Assembly (NCBI GenBank): GCA_002354035.1
Contig: DEKU01000018.1
Location: forward strand, 12,611-34,669
Direction of reading: 5' to 3'
Origin: Bacteroidales bacterium UBA2714
GTDB lineage: Bacteria; Bacteroidota; Bacteroidia; Bacteroidales; P3
DNA: 22,059 bases
In this document: one piece after another, positions 7,579-13,308 of the stretch
How positions within the stretch are numbered: position 1 is the first letter of the stretch
How the letters are laid out: the number at the start of each line of letters is the position of its first letter
Notes under the pieces: generated by a model
What the model was told of the DNA's origin: nothing
Databases searched by the model: none
Seen by the model: only the letters and a program-made list of their open reading frames with translations
Made by a program: the position numbers and the translations under genes

Positions 7579-8640
7579 TTAGTCGATAAAGCGCAAATCG
7601 GTCAAAATGGGGTAGTGGTCGGATATGGGGGAGGTGATGCGTTTGTAGGAGAGAGCTTCCAAGTTGCTGCTGTGCAGGATATAGTCAATCCTGAAGGCGG
7701 GGAAAGGTCCGTGGTAGGTGGTGCCGAAACCCCGTCCCTGCTCCACATAGGAGTCTTTCAGCAGCAGTGAGGCCTGCTGGTAGATGTAGGATGCGGGCGT
7801 ATCGTTAAAGTCGCCCGCCAACACAAAGGGCGTAGTGGTCGACTCTATCAGCGGCAGCAGTTCCGTCTTCCATTCCTCCTCGTGCTCGCGTGTGGTCTCA
7901 GTGAATTTGTGCAGCAGCTTATGGGTAGAGCTGTCGGTCTGGGCATGCGACAGCCGTTCCAGGCTCTCGTAATCGTCCGAAGTGAGCTCATACGAGTCCA
8001 GATGCACGCAGCACACACGCAACGCCCTCTCGCCTTTTTTCAAGTCCACATAGAACTTGGTCTTCTCATCCATCATCTGCCCTTGGGTTATCGGCAGCCG
8101 GGTGTAGACAATGCACTGTGCCGGCTTCTCAGCGCCGTGGACCCCGAAGTGATGCTTGTAGCCCAGTGCCGCGAGCGAGTCGCCAATCCGGTTCTTCCTC
8201 CGGCCTTGGTATTCCTGTAGACAGATGATGTCGGGGTCCTCCTCGGCCACCAGCTGCAAAAACAGCACGGCTCCCGAATCGCGGGTCATCAGCGTGTCGC
8301 TGTCCAGCCCTTCAAATCCGTGGGTGTTGAAGGTCATAACCCTCACCATGTCGTCGCCCCTCACAGGCTCGGCCGTGCCTCCCACCTGGAAAAACAGGGG
8401 TATGAACGACATGCGCACCAAGATGGCGGCTACCGATACCAGAAACTCCCATCGCGACAGGCAAAGCCACAGGATAATGAACAGCACGTTGGCAAGCAGG
8501 AAAATGACATATCCATAACTGAGGATAGAAACCACCACCATGCGGCTGGGCTCTATGCTGCCCGCAAGGGTTGAGACAATCAGTGCTCCCGCAAAAAGGA
8601 GGTTGATAATTAGTAAGATAGTACGAAACAAACCCTTCAT
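7579..8640 (-). CDS. Membrane-anchored endonuclease/exonuclease/phosphatase (EEP) family protein
   Basis: 353 residues from the ATG at 8638-8640. The in-frame ATG at 8685 would lie upstream of the predicted promoter element, so it is rejected. Three N-terminal membrane helices (about 1-90) are followed by an EEP catalytic domain: VMTFNTHG, catalytic Glu in IICLQEYQ, CVHLDS, LAGDFNDTP, RIDYIL and the terminal SDHYPI motif. All expected active-site residues are present. This arrangement is common in Bacteroidota, where the domain faces the periplasm; the substrate (phosphodiester, phospholipid or nucleic acid) is not known. It is the first gene of the minus-strand cluster EEP, nth, batA-like, ABC. 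Confidence 0.88.
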   Translation of the reverse strand: MKGLFRTILLIINLLFAGALIVSTLAGSIEPSRMVVVSILSYGYVIFLLANVLFIILWLCLSRWEFLVSVAAILVRMSFIPLFFQVGGTAEPVRGDDMVRVMTFNTHGFEGLDSDTLMTRDSGAVLFLQLVAEEDPDIICLQEYQGRRKNRIGDSLAALGYKHHFGVHGAEKPAQCIVYTRLPITQGQMMDEKTKFYVDLKKGERALRVCCVHLDSYELTSDDYESLERLSHAQTDSSTHKLLHKFTETTREHEEEWKTELLPLIESTTTPFVLAGDFNDTPASYIYQQASLLLKDSYVEQGRGFGTTYHGPFPAFRIDYILHSSNLEALSYKRITSPISDHYPILTDLRFID

Positions 8641-8662
8641 ATATGCGTCTTGCTTGAATTTG

Positions 8663-8690
8663 CAAAGATACGAAGAAATATTCAATAAAC
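8663..8690 (-). promoter_or_regulatory. promoter of the EEP-nth-batA-ABC cluster
   Basis: TATCTTTG on the minus strand (8670 to 8663), followed by CA, matches the Bacteroidota -7 element TAnnTTTG exactly. It lies 22 nt before the EEP start codon. A partial -33-like GTTTATTG lies at 8690-8683, somewhat too close. No other obvious promoter is seen within the cluster down to the ABC permease. Confidence 0.75.
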
Positions 8691-8801
8691 GGTTTTTGTT
8701 TTTAGTGTCCCAATCCGTTGCCGACCATTCATGTTGTCAGTTTGCTATACAGGCCGACACAATTTTGTTTTCAAGCCCCATGCAGTATGATTTTTTTTCC
8801 G

Positions 8802-8809
8802 TATCTTTG
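8802..8809 (+). promoter_or_regulatory. -7 element of aroE, leaderless arrangement
   Basis: TATCTTTG at 8802-8809 ends only 4 nt before the aroE ATG at 8814. With a start site several bases downstream of the element, the mRNA would begin at or next to the start codon. No clear -33 TTTG is visible at 19-21 nt upstream. Confidence 0.7.
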
Positions 8810-8813
8810 CATC

Positions 8814-9551
8814 ATGAAAAAGTACGGACTTATAGGTCGAAAACTTTCGCACTCGTGGTCGGCAAGATGGTTTGCCGACATGTTTGAGCGGGAAGGCATT
8901 GCCGATGCCGAGTACCGCCTGTACGAGATGGAGAATGTGGACGGTGTGCGGCAGTGGGCACAGCAATGCGGCATAAACGGTTTCAATGTCACCATCCCTT
9001 TCAAAGAACAGATTATCGACCGTCTGGACAGCCTCGACCCCGAGGCCGGCGCCATCCAGGCTGTCAACTGCGTGGAATGTAGCAACGGGCAGCTGGTAGG
9101 CCACAACACCGACACCCATGCCTTTGCCCGCACGCTGGTACCCTTGCTGCAGCCGTGGCACACCCGTGCCCTGGTGCTGGGCAGTGGCGGAGCGGCCAAG
9201 GCAGTCGTCTATGCACTCCAGCGTCTGGGATTGGAAGCCTTGGTTGTGTCCCGCCAGGCCGGGAGCAAGCCCTTTGCAGTGTCATACGACCGTGCCCGTG
9301 AGCTGGCGGCATCGTATCTCATTATTGTAAACTGCACCCCGGTGGGCATGGCCCCGCTTCAGCAGCAGTCGGCCTGGCCTTGGCCCCGACAGCTCACTTC
9401 GCGCCATCTGTGCTATGACTTGGTTTACAACCCGTCGCCCACAGTCTTCCTGTCCGAAGCCGCACGGGTGGGTGCCACCACCTGCGACGGCCGTGCCATG
9501 CTCTACACCCAGGCCGAGCTGAGTTGGCGAATATGGGAAAAGAACCAATGA
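8814..9551 (+). CDS. aroE: Shikimate dehydrogenase
   Basis: 245 residues from the ATG at 8814. Upstream in-frame codons from 8718 are not homologous and precede the promoter element. The shikimate-binding start is GLIGRKLSHSWSARWF, the catalytic lysine is Lys64 in FNVTIPFKE, and the second catalytic residue is Asp100 in HNTD. The NADP-binding glycine loop is VLGSGGAAKA (121-130). NCTPVGM (173-179) and the terminal GRAMLYTQA are also in place. It reduces 3-dehydroshikimate to shikimate with NADPH in chorismate synthesis. The length is near the short end for AroE but typical of Bacteroidales. It stands alone on the plus strand, divergent from the EEP cluster and convergent with the T9SS gene. 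Confidence 0.95.
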   Translation: MKKYGLIGRKLSHSWSARWFADMFEREGIADAEYRLYEMENVDGVRQWAQQCGINGFNVTIPFKEQIIDRLDSLDPEAGAIQAVNCVECSNGQLVGHNTDTHAFARTLVPLLQPWHTRALVLGSGGAAKAVVYALQRLGLEALVVSRQAGSKPFAVSYDRARELAASYLIIVNCTPVGMAPLQQQSAWPWPRQLTSRHLCYDLVYNPSPTVFLSEAARVGATTCDGRAMLYTQAELSWRIWEKNQ

Positions 9552-9696
9552 ATGAGAGGAATGGCGCGCAGTGCTGAGCCGCACCGGAGGCCTTGTCGCG
9601 TCCCTTCGGGGCGCCCCAGTCTCCATGGCCTTTGCCGTGCGGAGCCCTTAGGCTCCTGCCGCAAGGCTCAGGCAACCCCATGCCGGGGTGAGGGCA
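9552..9696. other. palindrome-rich gap between convergent aroE and the T9SS gene
   Basis: 145 bp without a gene. It contains a perfect 10-bp palindrome GGGGCGCCCC at 9608-9617, a hairpin GGAGCC-CTTA-GGCTCC at about 9641-9656, and a small ACCCC/GGGGT hairpin near 9676-9690. It could act as a terminator for both genes, although no long T-run follows any stem. A short repetitive element is the alternative. Confidence 0.5.
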
Positions 9697-10926
9697 TCAA
9701 AAATTAGGCTTAGCAGAGGGCAGCAGACGCACACGCCGTGTGGCCACCCCGTCCTGCGGCAGCGTCATCCGCACCACATAGACACCGGCGGGTTGTTTGC
9801 TGAGGTCGATAACAGTGCCATTCACCACGTCCTTCAGCATGCGCCCTTGCGAGTCCCACACCTCCACTTTCAAGTCCTTCAGCACCTCGTGGCTAAGGCC
9901 TATTAGCTGCACGATGCCGTCCGTCGGGTTGGGTGCCAGGGTGGGCCAGGGGTCGAGGGTCGGCTGGTCGATGTCCAGCGGTTCGAGGGTGCTGATATAC
10001 TGTGCCAAGTGGCTGGAGAGGTCGAGCGTCAGCAGCCGTGGCGGATTGTTCACCCCCAGCCGCGAAAACCGCTCCGAGGTAATCCAGTAGTGGATGCCGT
10101 CGGCGGTGGCTATGGCCTCGGTCTGCCAGCCCACATTGTTGAGGTAGGCAATCTTTTCGCGCCTACCCTTGGTGAAGTTGGTCCCCGAGAAATCGTAGAT
10201 CAGGTATACAAAAGGTTGGGCCAGGATATTGTAGCCACAAAGGGCAATGACGTTTTTCTGCTTCAGTCCCAGCCTGTCCAGTCGGAAGTGGCAGGCCCCG
10301 GTGACGAGGCCGTTGACATTGAGCTTGAATCGGGGCATGGCAATATAGCGCCCCGGGGTCTTGGGCAAGGCGAAGCAAACTGTCTGCTGCGAGGTCCACT
10401 GCTTAGTGAAGAGGTAAAGACTGTCGTCGATGGCCACCATGGCCTCGCAGTCGAAATCGGTGGTTGGCAGGCCGCCGGACATCCGGTTGTTGTTGGTCGT
10501 ATAGCCGCAGTAGGAGAAATGGATGGTGTCGCAGTGGCAGGAGCCCATCAGGAGCAATTGCTTGGGAATGCGCAGTATGTATAGGTCATCCCGCAGGGTT
10601 GTACCATTGTTGCCGAAATCGCCGAAATAGAAGTATTGGTCGTCCTGCGCCACCTCCTCCATGTCCTGATACCGGAAGCCGCATCGGACACTGTCCTTGG
10701 TATGGGCGTTGGTGGTGTCGATGCTGAAGAGCCTGAGCTGCCCGTGGTCGTTGCTGCTCCACAATTCATGGTTCCAGTAGAAGAGGGATGAGGTGCCGGA
10801 CAGGGTGGAGTCCAGAACTCCGGCTATGCCGCTATTGTCGTGTTCATTATTGCCGCGATGTTGAGGAAATGCTGGCAATGAACATAAAATCAATGATATA
10901 AGAAATAAACCTGCTTTGCCATTCAT
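9697..10926 (-). CDS. Secreted protein with T9SS type A sorting domain
   Basis: 409 residues from the ATG at 10924-10926. A signal peptide is clear (MNGKAGLFLISLILCSLPAF, cut near PQ). The central region has repeated aromatic blade-like strands (LFYWNHELWSSNDHGQLRLF, YFYFGDFGNN, LYLFTKQWTS, IHYWITSERFSR), suggesting a beta-propeller-like or lectin-like fold, without a recognised enzyme motif. The last 80 residues are a type A T9SS C-terminal domain: PNPTDG at 332-337, VEVWDSQGRML, then DLSKQPAGVYVVRM. The protein should cross the outer membrane and be surface-attached or released. After the usual end of the domain it has a short extra tail (LLPSAKPNF). The in-frame ATG at 10941 would lie upstream of the promoter element. 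Confidence 0.85.
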   Translation of the reverse strand: MNGKAGLFLISLILCSLPAFPQHRGNNEHDNSGIAGVLDSTLSGTSSLFYWNHELWSSNDHGQLRLFSIDTTNAHTKDSVRCGFRYQDMEEVAQDDQYFYFGDFGNNGTTLRDDLYILRIPKQLLLMGSCHCDTIHFSYCGYTTNNNRMSGGLPTTDFDCEAMVAIDDSLYLFTKQWTSQQTVCFALPKTPGRYIAMPRFKLNVNGLVTGACHFRLDRLGLKQKNVIALCGYNILAQPFVYLIYDFSGTNFTKGRREKIAYLNNVGWQTEAIATADGIHYWITSERFSRLGVNNPPRLLTLDLSSHLAQYISTLEPLDIDQPTLDPWPTLAPNPTDGIVQLIGLSHEVLKDLKVEVWDSQGRMLKDVVNGTVIDLSKQPAGVYVVRMTLPQDGVATRRVRLLPSAKPNF

Positions 10927-10930
10927 GCTG

Positions 10931-10938
10931 CAAAGATA
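10931..10938 (-). promoter_or_regulatory. -7 element of the T9SS gene, leaderless arrangement
   Basis: TATCTTTG (10938 to 10931) lies 4 nt before the ATG at 10926, the same spacing as at aroE. The surrounding 15 bases differ from the aroE copy at one position only. A/T-rich DNA extends upstream to about 10983. Confidence 0.7.
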
Positions 10939-11298
10939 CACAATTATATTTAATCATTGCATGTTTTTTACAAATTTTATGATTGGCCACTGACAAGAGG
11001 CTTCAGAGGAGGCGGCCTGTGAGGTGTCCAGCCGCCGGTGGGCGTCGAGTCAGTTGCTCGTTTTGCATATTTATTCTATTTAGATTCTATTTTGATTCTA
11101 TTTAGATTCTATTTAGTCTATGTTTGGCTGTACAACAAGTATAGAAGTGGAAAAAAAAGTTGTATTTGTTGAAGAAAAAGAGGGGGGCGGTGTCGGGGGT
11201 GGTGCCCTTGGCCGCTGGAGTGGGAGGGTGGCGGTGGCGGAGCATGGGAGTAGGGGAGGCGCAGGGCTGTGCCACCCAGAGGGGGAGGGCTGGCAGGA
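10939..11298. other. 360-bp intergenic region upstream of the T9SS gene
   Basis: No gene is seen. The segment holds, from left to right, A/T-rich promoter DNA, a G/C-rich patch (about 10985-11055), the 11-bp tandem repeats, an A-rich stretch (about 11145-11180) and a strongly G-rich plus strand (about 11180-11290). A proline-rich minus-strand reading frame here only mirrors that G-rich run. Confidence 0.6.
11073..11116. repeat. 11-bp tandem repeat, four units
   Basis: Units ATTCTATTTAG (11073-11083), ATTCTATTTTG (11084-11094), ATTCTATTTAG (11095-11105) and ATTCTATTTAG (11106-11116) follow without gaps, with a decayed fifth unit TCTATGTTTGG after them. Three of the four are identical. The array is about 135 bp upstream of the T9SS promoter element. 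Confidence 0.9.
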
Positions 11299-11340
11299 CA
11301 AAACAAAAATGCGATGCCCCCCGAGGAGGGAGGCATCGCT
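11299..11340 (-). terminator. intrinsic terminator of the fimbrillin-like lipoprotein gene
   Basis: On the minus strand the 8-bp stem GCGATGCC/GGCATCGC (11339-11332 with 11318-11311), extended by C/G pairs, is followed by ATTTTTGTTTTG. It lies 27 nt after the stop codon at 11367. Confidence 0.9.
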
Positions 11341-11366
11341 TGTGATATGAACAGAATGTGTAAGTC

Positions 11367-12866
11367 TTACTGAACGTTTTTGACGAAACGGATGGCACAC
11401 TTCCATTGGTCGGTTCTGCCCTCTTGATAGTAAGGGGAAATGGCCCCGTCTCTAAAACGAATGGAGTAAGCACCATCACTCGTGTTGCCTGTAGAGGTCC
11501 AATAGTAGGAGCCGCTGCCAAATTCTCTGGCGGTGCCTAATTCGATTTTTCCAGTAGTGGGGAGGAAGACGCTACCAGCGGCTTCGAGCATCTGCCATTC
11601 ATAGTTGGTGAAGACAGGGACATTGTCCCAGTGGAGTACTTGTGATCCGAACTTATTGGCAACGGGCAGTTTGGACTCCTCCAATGGCCAATAGAAGACA
11701 TCGGGGAAAAGAATATAGCCATTTACGTTATAGCCATTCTCTTTTGTGACTTTGGCTGCCAAGAAGTGATAGGTGTAGGTATGAGAGGGTGTGATGAAGG
11801 AAACGGTACGTCCACCATTTGTTTTCATCATGTATTGCCATTCATCCTTAGAAAGGACTTTCCACGATTGGTTACCGCCGTTTTGGGGAGGATAAGCGGT
11901 TTGCATAGAGGAGGTCCAGGTGAAAAGGTGGTCTTGATCTCCGTTGCTTTCGGTGCGGAGGTATTGCTTGCTGGCGAAATAGTATTGGTTGCTATTTTTG
12001 TAAAGGTTGCCGCGTGAGAAGGTCACTTTGGCGCCATTGGCGTTGACGGTGAACTCACCGGTGAGGTCGCCGGGATGGAAGTTGATGGCGCTCTCGGGGA
12101 TGGTGAGGGTGCGGTACTGGTTGCGGCCGAAGCTCAGGCCGGTGAAGGATTTGGAGAGGATGTTGCCGTCGGCGTCGTAGATTTTGAGGAGGAAGTAGCC
12201 ATACTGGGTTGCGGGCAGGTAGAGGCAGAAGTCAGCTCCTTCGGTGATGGACACGGGGTTGGCCATGGTGAGGGTGGTGACTTTGGTGTGGTTGGTGGAG
12301 TTGGTGCGGGTGAGGGAGGGTTCACCGTCGTTGTAGTCGATGGTGAAGTCGCCGTTGATGTACTGGTCGGTGGCTATCTGAATCTTGGAGATGGAGATGT
12401 TGGATTTCTTCATGTGGATTTTGAGGATGGCGCAGGGGTTTTTGAAGCTGAGCTCCTCGTTGTCGGACACGGCCATCATGGGGAATCCGGTCAGTTCACC
12501 GGCCACGGAGGCTTGCTCGGCGGGGAGGGTGACGACGGAGGGGCTGGCGGTGGCTATGGAGTTGGGGTAGATGGCGGTGTAGGGGCCATCGCCGATGGTG
12601 CCATCCATGATGTTGAGGGTGGCGGTGAGGGCTTGGTCGCCTTCGGCAGCGGCCGAGTAGAGGGCGCGGCTGTTGTTGGCGTCATAGACGGCAAACTGGT
12701 CTCCGTCGGTCCAGTAGAGGTTGGTGCCGTTGAAGTGGGTCTTGCTGGAGGCGGACTCCATGGAGATGCGGAACTGGGGTCCTTTGGCGGCCTCGTCCTT
12801 GGTGCAGGAGACGGCGGCGATGCTCAATGTGGCAAGGGCGATAAGATAAAAGGCGGTTTTTTTCAT
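11367..12866 (-). CDS. Fimbrillin-like lipoprotein with C-terminal C-type-lectin-like domain
   Basis: 499 residues. The start MKKTAFYLIALATLSIAAVSC has a lipobox with Cys21 as the lipidated residue. Residues about 30-265 resemble the fimbrillin (FimA/Mfa1-like) superfamily: KTHFNGTNLYWTDGDQFAVY, YTAIYPNS, VTLPAEQ, FKNPCAILKI and the RTLTIPES end. Residues about 270-499 resemble a domain found in many Bacteroidales surface proteins: VTFSRGNLYKN, LSKDEWQYM, VNGYILFPD, WQMLEAAGSVFLPTTG, SYYWTSTGNTSDGAYSIRF and a final CAIRFV, probably a C-type-lectin-like fold. The protein should sit in the outer membrane facing outwards and may be a pilus or adhesin component. The 3' part (before about 12000) is visibly richer in A/T than the 5' part. 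A 50-codon gene precedes it by 35 nt. Confidence 0.82.
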   Translation of the reverse strand: MKKTAFYLIALATLSIAAVSCTKDEAAKGPQFRISMESASSKTHFNGTNLYWTDGDQFAVYDANNSRALYSAAAEGDQALTATLNIMDGTIGDGPYTAIYPNSIATASPSVVTLPAEQASVAGELTGFPMMAVSDNEELSFKNPCAILKIHMKKSNISISKIQIATDQYINGDFTIDYNDGEPSLTRTNSTNHTKVTTLTMANPVSITEGADFCLYLPATQYGYFLLKIYDADGNILSKSFTGLSFGRNQYRTLTIPESAINFHPGDLTGEFTVNANGAKVTFSRGNLYKNSNQYYFASKQYLRTESNGDQDHLFTWTSSMQTAYPPQNGGNQSWKVLSKDEWQYMMKTNGGRTVSFITPSHTYTYHFLAAKVTKENGYNVNGYILFPDVFYWPLEESKLPVANKFGSQVLHWDNVPVFTNYEWQMLEAAGSVFLPTTGKIELGTAREFGSGSYYWTSTGNTSDGAYSIRFRDGAISPYYQEGRTDQWKCAIRFVKNVQ

Positions 12867-12901
12867 TTCTGTAGGTTTGTTTTGGTTGTTACTTGATTGG
12901 A

Positions 12902-13054
12902 TTAGCCCCAGAGGAGGTCTTCGCCTTGTTCGGGTTGTTCGATTTGGTTGGGATCGGGAGCGGGGGTTACGCTGCCCTCAAAACCTCTTTCAATACGGGC
13001 ATTCAGCACTTCGATTGTGGGTGCGGAATAGGTTTTTTGATGTTCTCTTGTCAT
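12902..13054 (-). CDS. Small 50-residue protein of unknown function, paired with the lipoprotein
   Basis: Translation from the ATG at 13052-13054: MTREHQKTYSAPTIEVLNAR, then IERGFEGSVTPAPDPNQIEQ, then PEQGEDLLWG and TAA. There is no signal peptide or membrane helix. The second half is acidic and rich in Pro, Gln and Glu, and ends Leu-Leu-Trp-Gly. Support for a real gene: codons with strong C/G third positions, an A-rich leader with a -7 element 85 nt upstream, and close spacing (35 nt) to the lipoprotein start, so one transcript is likely. I recall many short Bacteroidales proteins with a similar Y-x-x-P-x-x-E opening next to surface-protein genes, but no function. A translated leader or an assembly partner are both possible. 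Confidence 0.7.
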   Translation of the reverse strand: MTREHQKTYSAPTIEVLNARIERGFEGSVTPAPDPNQIEQPEQGEDLLWG

Positions 13055-13139
13055 TTTTGTTTGATTTTGATTGGTAATATTTTATTATCGACTTGAAATA
13101 TAATGCGGTACAGGTATGGCTCAGGACTTGTACTGTAGG

Positions 13140-13147
13140 CAAAAATA
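13140..13147 (-). promoter_or_regulatory. -7 element for the small gene and lipoprotein
   Basis: TATTTTTG followed by C on the minus strand (13147 to 13140) matches TAnnTTTG. It gives a 5' leader of roughly 80 nt before the small gene. The -33 region is T-rich without a clear TTTG. Confidence 0.6.
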
Positions 13148-13240
13148 CACATTTTTTCTGATATAGAAGAAAAAATAATTTTTTTTTCTTGGAAGTGCTT
13201 AAGGTTTGTGGTGAGGTGCGATAGGTGCAGGGTGGATGAA
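13148..13240. other. A/T-rich spacer between the lipoprotein promoter and the rpsA terminator
   Basis: The spacer contains a long run of A and T (about 13150-13193) and no gene. With the small gene, promoter and terminator it fills the 442 bp between the lipoprotein and rpsA. Confidence 0.5.
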
Positions 13241-13273
13241 AAGAAAAACCGGGACTTCGGTGTGAAGCCCCGG
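13241..13273 (-). terminator. intrinsic terminator of rpsA
   Basis: On the minus strand CCGGGGCTTC (13273-13264) pairs with GAAGTCCCGG (13258-13249) with one G-T wobble, loop of five, followed by TTTTTCTT. It lies 35 nt after the rpsA stop. Confidence 0.9.
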
Positions 13274-13308
13274 TTGGTAGGGATTGAATCGGTGTTTAGG
13301 GAGCGGGT

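Noticed and set aside
8641..8685. Longer N-terminus of the EEP protein (start at 8685)
   Set aside because: The -7 element at 8663-8670 lies inside the extension, and the extra 15 residues do not fit the membrane-helix start.
11102..11521. Proline-rich minus-strand frame overlapping the lipoprotein 3' end
   Set aside because: It crosses the terminator and reads the G-rich intergenic strand; a composition artefact.
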